Assembly (NCBI RefSeq): GCF_036323735.1
Contig: NC_086034.1
Location: 74,175,939-74,239,938 of the forward strand
DNA length: 64,000 nucleotides
Source: Rattus norvegicus
Lineage: Eukaryota; Chordata; Mammalia; Rodentia; Muridae
Direction: 5' to 3'
Below the pieces are notes generated by a model that was not told where the DNA came from, did no database searches, and saw only the letters and a program-made list of their open reading frames with translations. The position numbers and the translations under genes are program-made. Below, one piece after another: positions 20,930 through 28,525 of this stretch. The first letter of the stretch is position 1; every line of letters begins with the position of its first letter.

Positions 20930-22616
20930 TTTTGCCCCTGTCTAGGTGGAAGGACAACCCAGTCATGCCCGTGGGGCTGGTCTATGAGGGTGTTTCCACA
21001 GAGCCTCTGAAGTACTCTGGCGGAAGTGCAGCCCAGAGCTCCGTGCTTCATGCCTTTGATGAGTTCCTGGGCATTCAGCATTGCAAGGAAAGTGGTGAGC
21101 ATCCGTCCCATCTCACCTATGCTCTGACGGGACAGTTAGGCAGAATGGGGAGCCATCTTTAGCAACCGATTAAAACAGGTATAAATGAAGATGTCCTGAA
21201 GTTTACACTTGCCTAAACCAGCAGGAGGCTGTGCACATGTGGCTTCTCTTACATCGTGTTAGTCAGTAACATGGAATCAGACCTCATCAGGGTCTTGGGT
21301 TCACTTCCAAGTCTTAAAGCATTGCTGTGACCTGGGCTGTTCACTGTCGTGTTGGCTTAGGTCTTTTATGTGTGGATTCCCCGTTCTACAAAGAGGTGGT
21401 AATGTCAAGTCCAAGGGCTAGGACCTTGTGCTGCCCAGTCGGAAGCAGCAAGAAATAGGCCTGAAAACTGCTAAAGCATTTCCCAGGACCTGGCGAAACT
21501 TCCCCCTGGTTCCATGTGGACCAGAAGAGGGAGCCCATCACTTGGAAACCTTTGAAAAGAGTTGTTATTGATTTTCCTGGCAGCATAGAGCTATGGCCTT
21601 AATGGCTACAAAAGATATTTATTGCTACCAAACTTTAACTTGGACCAGAAGCGAAATGAACCAAAACTCTCCGGCAGGAGCCTGTTTTGATTTTAGTCAC
21701 TGATTCTCAACAACCAACCAAACAAACACAAAACAAACAACAAGAACAAGAAGAAACAACCCAAACAACATCAGTGAAAGGTGTAATGTTTTTACAGAAA
21801 ACACTGAGTTTTCAGTGTTTTGCTTCTCTAGGTTTTTACTAAAATACCTGTCTTCTTAAGGTGCATGGTAACTTCCGTTTCCTGGCTGCCCCTCCCCCCC
21901 CCAGCTATAAGCATCTAGCAAACAGAATTCACCGGGGTGTTCTGCCAGTCAGCGTAAGGGTTTGTGTGTACGCTCACAGACGTGCCTCAGTCCTCAGCAG
22001 GAAACACCACATCATGCACACTGACTAGGAGATTTCTGTCCAACTTTATTATCTGAGAGATGCTTGCTTCTTTTTCTCCCCTGCATCTCCTGTCAACATC
22101 CAGAAATGTACATTTTGAGCATTTGACAGCTACAACAAAAGCCCGTCTAGGCTGAGGGAGAGAGCCCCATCAAGCATTTCTGGTACCTGAGTGTTTGGAA
22201 CAGCGGGCAGACCCTCCTGAATGTCTCCCCTGAGCTAAGGTATTACTCCCGGCTGCTTTCTTTCAGTTGACTTTCTACACAGAATGAGGGACTACATGCC
22301 GCCTTCCCATAAGGCCTTCCTGGAGGACCTCCACTCAGCCCCTTCACTGAGAGACTACATACTGGACTCTGGCCCTGGGGGCTGCCTGATGGCCTATAAC
22401 CAGTGTGTGGAGGCCCTGGGAGAGCTGCGCAGTTACCACATCAACATGGTGGCCAGATACATTATTTCCGCTGCCAGCAAGGCCAGGAGCAGGATGCTGA
22501 CTCGTCTCTCACCCCATGCCTTGGAAGACAGGGGCACTGGGGGCACTGCTGTGCTGAGCTTCTTGAAGAGTGTCAGGGAGAAGACCATGGAGGCCATCCT
22601 GTGTCCTGGCGCTTAG
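2289..22616 (+). CDS. Ido2: Ido2, indoleamine 2,3-dioxygenase 2 (eight coding exons, 5' end outside window)
   Basis: The product is a cytosolic heme enzyme of the IDO/TDO family that opens the tryptophan indole ring to N-formylkynurenine, the first step of the kynurenine pathway. IDO2 proteins are known as low-affinity paralogues of IDO1. The exons are 2289-2408, 4828-4946, 6889-6903, 8697-8796, 9650-9767, 15574-15625, 20946-21094 and 22267-22616. They sum to 1023 nt (340 codons and TAG) with compatible phases and GT-AG introns. The translation follows mammalian IDO2 from MPLLDCRF to the C-terminus. IDO2-type rather than IDO1-type residues occur at several sites, for example [15 protein letters not shown] and [17 protein letters not shown]. 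The proximal heme histidine, the GGSAAQSS loop and the GTGGT loop are intact, and no stop or frameshift interrupts the exons. About 65 N-terminal codons are missing and should lie upstream of the window. Intron lengths range from about 0.85 to 5.8 kb. Confidence 0.97.
3347..3550 (+). mobile_element. B3/B2-related SINE
   Basis: The start gggctggggagatggccca and the later ccctgtctcaaacaaggtgg, then a CA-rich end, match the tRNA-derived B3/B2 group of rodents. It is diverged. The microsatellites directly downstream probably grew from its 3' end. Confidence 0.65.
3553..3836. repeat. (TCTG)n followed by interrupted (CA)n microsatellites
   Basis: TCTG is repeated about 11 times at 3553-3598. Imperfect CA blocks interrupted by CACTCA and CAGACA follow at about 3615-3690 and 3757-3834. 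Open frames made of alternating Thr/His or Cys/Val here are translations of the repeat. Confidence 0.95.
3911..4606. repeat. Giant polypyrimidine tract (CTT/CCT)n
   Basis: From 3962 to 4606 every base on the + strand is C or T (645 nt without a purine), with internal (TTC)n at about 4127-4195 and (CTTCTC)n at about 4196-4250. It sits in the Ido2 intron 221 bp before exon B. Mirror-symmetric pyrimidine blocks of this type can form intramolecular triplexes. The long Glu/Lys/Arg/Gly-only frames on the minus strand are not genes. Confidence 0.97.
4828..4946 (+). CDS. Ido2: Ido2 coding exon B (phase 0 to 2, 39 codons + 2 nt)
   Basis: It encodes [18 protein letters not shown] then [21 protein letters not shown], the part of the small domain that closes over the heme pocket. 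The acceptor is cctaaag|gtg and the donor gg|gtaagg. The histidine at 4900-4902 takes the place of Tyr126 of human IDO1, as in other IDO2 proteins, which supports the paralogue call. The exon ends with GG, the first two bases of a glycine codon. A 645-nt pure pyrimidine tract ends 221 bp upstream. The minus-strand open frame across this segment is only the shadow of this exon. Confidence 0.95.
4947..6888 (+). other. Ido2 intron between exon B and the microexon
   Basis: This is mostly unique DNA. It holds an imperfect ATGATG/GTCATA block (about 5693-5812) and a 29-bp x 3 tandem repeat (5901-5987). I recognise no clear transposon and no other coding exon. Confidence 0.75.
5901..5987 (+). repeat. 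29-bp tandem repeat, three copies
   Basis: The unit begins gtttatttagatacagtttc and ends tcacacagt. Copies lie at 5901-5929, 5930-5958 and 5959-5987, with two to four mismatches in the last one. Confidence 0.9.
6889..6903 (+). CDS. Ido2: Ido2 15-nt microexon (phase 2 to 2)
   Basis: The exon is accactggaaatcgg, bounded by ...cgaccag| and |gtaagg. Its first base completes the glycine codon begun at 4945-4946 (GG+A). It then encodes Pro-Leu-Glu-Ile and leaves GG, which is completed by T at 8697. The result is ...[17 protein letters not shown], matching IDO2, which has the same few residues between the two neighbouring exons. A pyrimidine-rich stretch lies at about 6839-6860 and an adenine-rich branch region (caataactac) follows. 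Skipping it would remove exactly five codons and keep the frame. It is too short for automatic gene finders and for any open-frame search. Confidence 0.9.
7636..8165 (-). mobile_element. LINE-1 fragment, 3' region, antisense
   Basis: The stretch from cccctccccccactcccact through ctcatatcaaggctgg, agccctgcttagtcg and gtttggccgtgg is the familiar antisense of rodent L1 (Lx-type) near its 3' end. A (TA)n microsatellite interrupts it at 7741-7790. No intact reading frame remains. Confidence 0.75.
8210..8335 (+). mobile_element. B1-like SINE (proto-B1 type, diverged)
   Basis: The sequence follows the B1 layout (acacacccataatgttcaca, ggcaggagg, tttggagacaatatg, agtgagatcccgcttcac) and ends in an A-rich tail (aaacaaacaagccaaaa). 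It is old and partial. Confidence 0.5.
8697..8796 (+). CDS. Ido2: Ido2 coding exon D (phase 2 to 0, 1 nt + 33 codons)
   Basis: It encodes [17 protein letters not shown] then [16 protein letters not shown]. The acceptor is cttctcccag|t and the donor attaag|gtatct. The phenylalanine and threonine of GFILVT line the distal heme pocket. Thr (codon 8758-8760) stands where human IDO1 has Ser167, the usual IDO2 substitution. The single T at the start completes a glycine codon whether the 15-nt microexon is used or skipped, so both splice forms would stay in frame. Confidence 0.95.
8797..9649 (+). other. Ido2 intron between exons D and E
   Basis: At 853 bp this is among the shortest introns here. 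I see only unique-looking DNA, no recognisable repeat and no additional exon. Confidence 0.75.
9650..9767 (+). CDS. Ido2: Ido2 coding exon E (phase 0 to 1, 39 codons + 1 nt)
   Basis: It encodes [20 protein letters not shown] then [19 protein letters not shown], a helical pair in the large domain of IDO enzymes. The acceptor is cattcctag|gcc and the donor cacg|gtaag. The final G is the first base of an aspartate codon finished at 15574-15575. The long helix is rich in Leu/Gln as in other IDO2 proteins, and there is no interruption. Confidence 0.95.
11032..11148 (-). mobile_element. ID SINE (BC1-derived) with target-site duplication
   Basis: The reverse complement reads ggttggggatttagctcagtgg, with the tRNA-Ala-type A box, then tgcctagcaagtgcaaggcc and gggttcagtcctcagctc (B-box region), and ends in an A-rich AAAAAC tail. 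The 9-bp duplication gagtctgtg flanks it at 11023-11031 and 11149-11157. ID elements at this density and state of preservation point to rat. It lies antisense inside the Ido2 intron. Confidence 0.95.
11360..11542. repeat. (GT)n, GA-rich and (GACA)n microsatellite block
   Basis: GT is repeated about 22 times at 11360-11406. GAGA/GGCA-rich purines and GACA copies follow at about 11469-11492. Confidence 0.95.
11553..12124 (+). mobile_element. Rodent interspersed repeat (family not named), interrupted by a B2
   Basis: It shares long stretches with 52886-53284, such as gggccatccctgggctgg, ggttctataagaaagcaggc, gcaccCctccatggcctctg and gcaatagtaaccataacc at its end. The second copy lacks the B2 sequence, so the segment at about 11890-12060 is an insertion. 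I recognise this as a common rodent repeat but cannot assign the family with certainty. Confidence 0.7.
11890..12060 (+). mobile_element. B2 SINE, 5'-truncated, nested
   Basis: Body motifs are gcactggctgctcttccaga, gagttcaaatcccagcaacc (B box), acggtggctcacaaccatct and a tail of (AAATA)n. The A-box end is missing. It is inserted into the repeat at 11553-12124, whose sequence resumes at about 12061. Confidence 0.85.
13479..13527. mobile_element. Poly-T insertion flanked by 16-bp direct repeats
   Basis: The 16-mer cctgtattccttttct occurs at 13479-13494 and again, identically, at 13512-13527. Between them lie 17 nt that are almost pure T (with one C and a final G). On the minus strand this is an A-tail with target-site duplications but no element body. 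Confidence 0.7.
13528..14720 (-). mobile_element. LINE-1 fragment, antisense, internally deleted
   Basis: Antisense L1 features include tagttccatccatttacctg, aatgccccattgcac-like sequence, ggtacatgcccaagagtggt, and the ORF2-type stretch tttgatgaatatgtagtgtc and ggccacaccagcttgcttct. The joint near 14050-14100 does not follow L1 order smoothly, suggesting an internal deletion. Reading frames are destroyed. Confidence 0.7.
14436..14540. repeat. GTT and GT/CATG microsatellite in LINE-1
   Basis: (TTG)n at about 14439-14456 is followed by alternating TATGTATG/GCACATG and GTGTGT sequence. The short Met/Cys/His frames here are repeat translations. Confidence 0.8.
15574..15625 (+). CDS. Ido2: Ido2 coding exon F (52 nt, phase 1 to 2)
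   Basis: It encodes (D)[16 protein letters not shown](G). The acceptor is gattgttttccag|at and the donor gg|gtaagt. The arginine at 15609-15611 aligns with Arg231 of human IDO1 and the preceding Phe-Tyr with Phe226-Phe227, residues that shape the substrate pocket. A T-run of about 22 nt ends 36 nt upstream of the acceptor and probably strengthens or extends its pyrimidine tract. Confidence 0.94.
16470..16506. repeat. (GT)n microsatellite
   Basis: About 18 GT repeats in the Ido2 intron. Confidence 0.95.
17695..17800. repeat. (CATT)n tetranucleotide repeat
   Basis: CATT/ATTC copies are broken in the middle by ATGCATGTATGCATG and by TTT/CCA slips. Confidence 0.95.
19841..19886. repeat. (TG)n microsatellite
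   Basis: About 23 perfect TG repeats. Confidence 0.95.
20707..20929. repeat. (TCC/TTC)n then (ATC)n array abutting a splice acceptor
   Basis: Pyrimidine-only CTT/CCT repeats (about 20707-20847, one G) pass into CAT/CGT trinucleotides (20848-20929). Exon G starts 17 nt later. No AG dinucleotide occurs from 20688 to 20943, so the whole array is compatible with a very long branch-to-acceptor interval. Confidence 0.97.
20946..21094 (+). CDS. Ido2: Ido2 coding exon G (149 nt, phase 2 to 1)
   Basis: It encodes (G)[20 protein letters not shown] then [20 protein letters not shown] and LGIQHCKES. The GGSAAQSS loop (21019-21042) is the IDO signature next to the heme distal side. The acceptor is tttttgcccctgtctag|g and the donor agtg|gtgagc. 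The acceptor is preceded directly by a trinucleotide (ATC)n array and a pyrimidine microsatellite, leaving only 17 nt of ordinary sequence. Confidence 0.96.
21095..22266 (+). other. Ido2 last coding-region intron
   Basis: This 1.17-kb intron is unique-looking, apart from an AACAAAC-rich stretch at about 21711-21770. No exon or transposon is recognised. Confidence 0.75.
22267..22616 (+). CDS. Ido2: Ido2 terminal coding exon with stop codon
   Basis: It encodes (V)[20 protein letters not shown] through AILCPGA and stops at TAG 22614-22616. The acceptor is gctttctttcag|tt. The histidine at 22437-22439 in [14 protein letters not shown] is the proximal ligand of the heme iron in the family, and RGTGGTAV (22530-22553) is the flexible active-site loop. 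The C-terminus ([18 protein letters not shown]) has the length expected for IDO2. Coding sequence runs straight into a 29-bp minisatellite that begins at the stop codon. Confidence 0.97.
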
Positions 22617-23455
22617 CAGTCACGTCCTGCATCCTAGTGCTTAGCTGTTCTCACCCTGCATCCTGGAACTTAGCTGTTCTCATCCTGCATCCTAGTGCTT
22701 ACCTGTTCTTACCCTGCATCCTGGAACTTAGCTGTTCTCATCCTGCATCCTAATGCTTAGCTGTTCTCATCCTGCATCCTAGTGCTTAGCTGTTCTCATC
22801 CTGCATCCTAGTGCTTACCTGTTCTTATCCTGCATCCTAGTGCTTAGCTGTTCTCATCCTGCATCCTAGTGCTTAGCTGTTCTCATCCTGCATCCTAGTG
22901 CTTAGCTGTTCTCATCCTGCATCCTAGTGCTTAGCTGTTCTCATCCTGCATCCTGGAACTTAGCTGTTCTCATCCTGCATCCTAGTGCTTAGCTGTTCTC
23001 ATCCTGCATCCTAGTGCTTAGCTGTTCTCATCCTGCATCCTAGTGCTTAGCTGTTCTCATCCTGCATCCTAGTGCTTACCTGTTCTCATCCTGCATCCTA
23101 GTGCTTAGCTGTTCTCATCCTGCATCCTAGTGCTTAGCTGTTCTCATCCTGCATCCTAGAACTTCACTGTTCTCATCCTGTATCCTTGTGCTTAGCTGTT
23201 CTCATCCTGCATCCTAGTGCTTAGCTGTTCTCATCCTGCATCCTAATGCTTAGCTTCTCATCCTGCATCCTAGAACTTCACTGTTCTCATCCTGCATCCT
23301 TGTGCTTAGCTGTTCTCATCCTGCATCCTGGAACTTTGCTGTTCTCATCCTGCATCCTAGTGCTTAGCTGTTCTCATCCTGCATCCTTGTGCTTAGCTGT
23401 TCTCATCCTGCATCCTTGTGCTTAGCTGTTCTCATCCTGCATCCTTGTGCTTAGC
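22612..23455 (+). repeat. 29-bp minisatellite, about 29 copies, starting at the Ido2 stop codon
   Basis: The unit is cttagctgttctcatcctgc followed by atcctagtg, with variants (cctggaa, cctaatg, cttgtg) and one copy three bases shorter. The first, most diverged unit begins CTTAG at 22612, and its TAG is the Ido2 stop codon. The preceding coding bases tcctggcg also resemble the tcctagtg of the unit. If Ido2 mRNA is not ended before this, the array forms most of the proximal 3' UTR. Confidence 0.95.
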
Positions 23456-24007
23456 ATCCTGTGGGAGCCAGAACCAGGGTCTCTGCTTAGACTCAAGCAT
23501 AGTTTTGCCACAAAGAACACCATGTCCTTTGTTAGTAAACTGTGGCTCCCACCCCAACCCTACCCCAGCCAGTTTGCTTGCTAGGAACCTTTCTGCCCTG
23601 CCCAATCCCCCTGCCTCACAGCAGAGAGCTGCCACCGTGTCTTCATTCTGTGGGCAAGTCAGAGATACCCAAGCTCAATCTAAAAAGAATCAAGTTGCTT
23701 TTGGACGTGTCACTGGTTCTTCTCCCAGACCTCTTCCCTTCCTCCCTCCCTGCCTCTTCTCTCCGGGCCTCAAACTGTGATCCCCCTGCCTCACCCTTCA
23801 GAGCTTATGTGTATGCGCCATGTGTGAGTAGCTTGGTATGAAGCTTTGTTTCTTTTGTTTTGCCTTCCTGGAGGTTACACCCAACGCTCTGCACACGTTG
23901 GCCAATTGCTCCACCATACGCTTCCTGCTCTCTGTGTCCCTGGCTTTGAGAGAAAGTCTCGATGAGTCACTTAGGCTGGAGCTGTACAGGGGTGAGACAC
24001 TGAGCCA

Positions 24008-24118
24008 TGCTGCTGCTGCTGCTGCTGTTGGTGATGACGATGATGATGATGACAACGACGACGACGACGATGATGATAATGACGATGATGATGACGACGA
24101 CGATGATGATAATGACAA
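24008..24118. repeat. (GCT)n and (GAT/GAC)n trinucleotide array
   Basis: Six GCT copies (24009-24026) are followed by about 29 GAY-type trinucleotides (24034-24118) with AAT/AAC interruptions. The acidic or Ser-rich frames here are repeat translations. Confidence 0.95.
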
Positions 24119-24184
24119 TGTGGCCACAATGATGACAGAGATGGTATTGACGGCTGTCTCTTTCTTTTTGTTTATTTTTGGTAT

Positions 24185-24300
24185 TTTTTGTTTTGTTTTT
24201 TGAGACAGTATCTTACTATCCTTCAGCCCAGGTTGCCTTGAACTACTTGAGCCTCCCGAGTGCTTGTATTACACACATGCAACCACCATGGCCGGCTCTA
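24185..24300 (-). mobile_element. B1 SINE, antisense
   Basis: The sequence ttttttgagacagtatctta, then agcccaggttgccttgaact, agcctcccgagtgcttgtat and accaccatggccggct is an antisense B1 with its A-tail shown as TTTTGTTTTGTTTTTT. Confidence 0.8.
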
Positions 24301-24656
24301 GATTCTTTCAGTTCACCAAGGCCCTACTGTGCTCTTGTCCGTGACCTGGGCCAGCCTTCTCCTCCCTGCCCAGGTTGGATTCAGCACAGGGTGGGGAGGA
24401 GGGGTCAGATGCTCAGTGGAGATTTGTGAGGTGAGGTTGCTCTCCATGCAGACCTGGAAGTCACCAGCATGGGAGCGACCGGCTACTGACTTGGAACCGA
24501 TGTGACTCCCCCACAGGGTGTAGACATCGCCGATTCTATTTTAATTCTCTCTGCTCTATTTTTAGGACTGTGTTTTTCTTTCCCCCTGGTGACACTGGAA
24601 ATTTGTATGTGAAAAATGCTTTAATTGACCCCTTGAAAGCAAGAGAGCCAAACCAG

Positions 24657-24662
24657 AATAAA
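24657..24662 (+). promoter_or_regulatory. Candidate poly(A) signal AATAAA for Ido2
   Basis: AATAAA occurs at 24657 and again at 24689, about 2.0 kb after the stop codon. The T/TG-rich stretch tgtggctttttatattgg follows the second. The spacing is plausible, but use is not proven. Confidence 0.35.
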
Positions 24663-24694
24663 TAGTAAGCCCACATGTTTAGGATAAAAATAAA

Positions 24695-24821
24695 TGTGGC
24701 TTTTTATATTGGACAGTTCTAGCTCAAAGCCTTTTCCTACCTGGCTGCAGAAAACCCCAGCCTCACCAGTTTAAAGTAAATTCCAACCGTTGTTGCTTCC
24801 CCACTCTGCAAACGCATGTGT

Positions 24822-24873
<52 letters not shown>

Positions 24874-26460
24874 GCAGTGGGCACTAGTCTCACGGTCCTG
24901 TCTAGGAGTATAGCATCAGTGAGGGCATCTGCTTGTTGCCTGGCCTCTTCCAAATGTTTGTCTCCCGTGTGGAGCCAGGTAAGGTGGACTTAGCAAGCCA
25001 GTTCATCCTACCCAGAAAGCCTTTCAGCCCCATAGCCCTGTCGTTCCACTGTCCCTGTGACCATAATGCAACATGACACTGGCTTAGGTTCTTTGCTTTT
25101 ACAGCCTGGGGGAGAGAGGAGTCGAACTCCAAAAGAGAACTCAGCCAGGTCCTGCACCAAGGCCTCAGGACTCTTCCTGTCTTGGGTCCTCTGGGCTCCA
25201 TCTGGCATATGGGGGGAGGGGTACACATGACCAGGCTAAGGGCTTCTCAGAGACCCAGTATCGCGTTCCTCTATCGATACTGTCACTGGTCCTCTTTCTG
25301 GTGTAGGTTCAACAGTGTCCCCCAGGAGATTAGAACACGGCAGAAAATCTTCCCTCTCTACCTGGTGTCCTTGTCTCCTGTTGAAGTCTGTTTCACACCA
25401 CAGCATAAGGGCAGAGGTGTGCCTACGTGTTTCAATTCTTCTCTGGGATGAACCATATGTGTGAGGGTCCAGAAAGGGTCTGGAGTGAAGCCCATTTGCC
25501 TCCATGCCCCTGCCCCTGCCCCTTGCTTCTCTCAAAGAGTGGGACCTTCGAGATAAGACCTGGCTTCCAATGCTGCTGCTTCTCAGTGTTTGAAACAATA
25601 TGGCTTTCAAACCACCCCAGAAGGCAGCGGATCCTCGACTTCTTGTTTATTATCAAGTGAAGCTATGCAGTCTGGGGTAGCTCTAAGAGAAGAGATACAC
25701 CTTGGGACAAAGTTTGTTATAAAGTGGGGCTTAGGCACATTTCTCGCGTGTGTTCCTCATTTGGGGGTGTTGGGAGGCAGACAATAGCAAGGGTGTGGTT
25801 TGATACGGCCGACTGACGCGTCTGGAGTCCCTTCAGCTCATGCCCCGTGCTGTACTGGCAGGCATGCTGTTGAGCCTTTTGAAGTCATGATTCCACCACT
25901 GCAGAAGTGCGGTGTCTTTACTGCTGTATGAAGCTGAGACAATGCTCTTTGGCCTTAGTACTGCTATCCCGGACACCCCAACGCATAGCTTGGTGCCCTG
26001 TGGGGAGTGGACATCACCCTCTTGTGGTTGTGGGGTGGCCCAGGAGTTGCTGCCACCCATATTGCCGAGCATAAGGAGAGAAGACCCAGCGGCGGCATGC
26101 TGCCAGGCAAAGCAAGAGTAGCATTCAGAGTGTGCTTTCTAGCGGCTGTATGCACTCGCACTACGGTGAGAACAAACGTCCTAATGTCTGCATGGGGAGG
26201 AAGTCGACCAGGGGGTGCTTAAGAGCCTGCTGTCCCAAAGCTAAGGGGTCTTGGAGTCAGAGTGAGTGATCAAAGGGGGTCTCGGTTTTCTTGCCACTCA
26301 GACAAAGTAAGACTGGGTATCTGTCTCCCCGTGTCGGGCAAAGAGGAATGATGTATGTTTGAACAAGCAGCCCCGTGGAGTAGACCTAGGACTATTCTCA
26401 AAATCTCATAGACACTTGGCTAGTGACAAGGAAGGCCTTCGACTCTGAGTAAATAATATC
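24695..26460. other. Intergenic, no gene seen
   Basis: A (CA)n microsatellite lies at 24826-24870. The rest appears unique, and short frames of 60-124 codons have no recognisable domains. Confidence 0.6.
24826..24870. repeat. (CA)n microsatellite
   Basis: About 22 perfect CA repeats. Confidence 0.95.
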
Positions 26461-26461
26461 A

Positions 26462-26580
26462 TCCAGGTGCATGCACTCCTGTAATCCCAGCACTCAGCAG
26501 GCAGAGACAGGAGGATCGGGGAGTTCAAGGCCAGTCTAGTATACATGCGACATTGTCTCAAAAATTGAAACTGAGAGGAG
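26462..26580 (+). mobile_element. B1 SINE
   Basis: The core motif cctgtaatcccagcactcag, ggcagagacaggaggatcgg, gagttcaaggccagtctag and cattgtctcaaaaattg matches B1. Purine-rich GGAG repeats (to about 26680) follow its tail. Confidence 0.85.
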
Positions 26581-28324
26581 GGCAAGAAAGGAGAAAGGAG
26601 AGAGAGGGAGAGAAGGGAGGAGGAAGGGAGGGAGGGGGAGAGAAATGGAGGAGGGATATGGGAAGCAGGGGGAGAGGGTTTACAGCCTAGGCCTGTCTTG
26701 AACAGAATCCTACTTTGTCCCTCAGTGTGACAGGATTGAAAAGGTTGTTCCAGGTTTGAAAAAGTGGCCCAGGTAAAGCAAGGGCCACTCAGAGACCACA
26801 GAGCCTCTGTAAATGCAGATTCTGGGGACATTGCATGGGTGGCGAGAGGGGTGAGTATCTTGCTATGCAGAAGCTTGCCAGGTGTGCTTTGTCAGTAGTA
26901 AGCCTGGTAGGAAAGGAGGGAACAGGTTAGATGCCCTTTGTAATGAGCAGTAGCGGATGGGTGGTCCTTGTCACACGTGAGGAGATGAGTTCTCGGGGCA
27001 GACAGGGTCCCATCCAGGCCTCCTACAATAGGGCGTTTGCTTGCAAAAGACAGAGTTTCACTGAGAATACAGAGATTGCCAAGTCAGTCCGGGCGAGCAA
27101 TCTAGACCAGACCCTGTGATCTCAGGTTTGAGTTGTTCCCGTGATGAGAAAGAGGAGGCTGCTTCTTCAGCCGCAGCCGATGGTGGACTCGAGCACGCCT
27201 CGACATTTCGCGTGCTGCGGGATCCATCCACATCCAGATGAAACCGGATAGGAGGGACTAGATCCACATCCAGACCAAGGGACTTCCACACGTGTTCCCG
27301 TGAGAACATGATTTCCAGACAATACATCATCTTATCAGGGGCTCAGTGGAGATGAAGCTGTGTTTTCTTTCTGCCTTAGGGAGTTTGTACAGAAGGTTTC
27401 CATAGAAAGTCTGTACCTAGTTGATCGTCAGCTTATGCCTACATACAGATCTCTCCTTCAAGGGCTTTATGAAAAAAACCACTGTTTGTTTTATGGGTCT
27501 TGTGTTTATTAACTAGGATTTTCTATAAGATTGAAACAGTGTAAATCATATTTATATATAGCAAAGGAAGGGGGAGAGATGGAGAGAGGGAAAACGGGGG
27601 GAGGAGAGAGAGATTGAAATAGTGTAAATCATATTTATATATAGCAAAGGAGGGGGGAGGGATGGAGAGAGGGAGAAGAAGGGGGAAGAGAGAGAGACAG
27701 AGAGAGAGACAGAGAGAGAGAGACAGAGAGAGACAGAGACAGAAAGACAGACAGAGAAACGAAAGGAAAAGGAGACAGAGAGACAGACAAGCCTGCAAGT
27801 TTGAAGCCTGCACAGCTAAGTCTAAAATCTGATGTTGCACCTCAAGTTCAAAGGTCATCACCTGGACAGTCTCCTAGGGCATCTCTGCCTCAGAAGTCAC
27901 TGTTTGTTCTGTAAGACCCTCCCTGAGTGGAAGAGGCCCGCCCACATTAAGGAAGGAAATTTGCTTTCCTTCAAGTCCATTACCTTAAATATTAATCTCA
28001 TCCAAAGAGAACCCAGAAGCACAGACACAAGAGAATGCTAAGCTGGAGTTTTACCTGGCATAACTGCCCTTTAGAGGGTGAAAAGGGGCAAGTTAAGGCT
28101 GTGCATTCTGCACACCATTTGGGAAGAGCCCTCCTTTCAAATGGATGGAGAAGAGTTAAGACATGGTGCTCACCGAGATCTCAGGAAGGAAGGTTGGGGG
28201 CTGCGTGGAAACTCTTGATGGAAAGTTGGGGACATCACTCAGGCAAACCTGATACAGTTTACAACCAAAGTCTCCCCGTGCCAGCTGAGCCATGTGAAAC
28301 TGTTAAACTTGATTATGTCCTCTT
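26580..28324. other. Intergenic, GA-rich and an 83-bp tandem duplication
   Basis: It includes purine tracts at 26575-26680 and 27660-27790, and a tandem pair at 27528-27693. The rest is unique, with no gene recognised. Confidence 0.6.
27528..27693. repeat. Tandem duplication of about 83 bp
   Basis: Both copies start agattgaaa.agtgtaaatc, continue atatttatatatagcaaagg and end in GGAGAG-rich purines. The first copy begins at 27528 and the second at 27611. Differences are few, so the duplication is fairly recent. Confidence 0.85.
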
Positions 28325-28525
28325 TTGTTTGTGTGTGTAGTGTGCCCGTTTGTCTGTATGTGAGCCGTATGAGGGCTGGTGATCAGAGGCCGTGAGAGGA
28401 CTTCAGATCCCTGGAGTAGGAGTTTACAGTTCCTGAGCCACCCAGTGAGGGTGCCTGGAACCAAACTCGGGTCTTCTGCTAGAGCAACGGGTGCTCCTGG
28501 TTGTTGAGCCATCTCTCCATCCCTC
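28325..28525 (-). mobile_element. B3/B2-related SINE, antisense
   Basis: The antisense end ggttgttgagccatctctcc, with ctggaaccaaactcgggtct upstream, marks the tRNA-related promoter of the B2/B3 group. The body is diverged. Confidence 0.7.

Larger units (their letters stand above)
15626..20945 (+). other. Ido2 intron between exons F and G (5.3 kb)
   Basis: It holds GT microsatellites (16470-16506, 19841-19886), an (ATTC)n block (17695-17800) and, at its 3' end, the pyrimidine/(ATC)n array (20707-20929). The remainder looks unique, with no recognisable transposon or exon. Confidence 0.75.
22617..24694 (+). other. Ido2: Putative Ido2 3' untranslated region
   Basis: After the minisatellite, 23456-24656 contains unique DNA, a GAC/GAT array (24008-24118) and an antisense B1. 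The first AATAAA on the + strand that I see after the stop codon is at 24657-24662, with a second at 24689-24694 followed by a TG/T-rich stretch. Whether the mRNA extends this far is not shown by sequence alone. Confidence 0.4.

Noticed and set aside
20665..21162. 165-codon Ser/Leu/Pro-rich frame through the repeat into exon G
   Set aside because: It joins the intronic microsatellite to the exon. The true exon begins at the acceptor at 20945/20946.
22403..22753. 116-codon + frame overlapping the last Ido2 exon
   Set aside because: It is a shifted frame of the exon and minisatellite. The Ido2 frame carries the conserved residues.
22612..23455. Regular repeats resembling a CRISPR array
   Set aside because: Units are directly adjacent without unique spacers, in a mammalian genome. 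It is a minisatellite.
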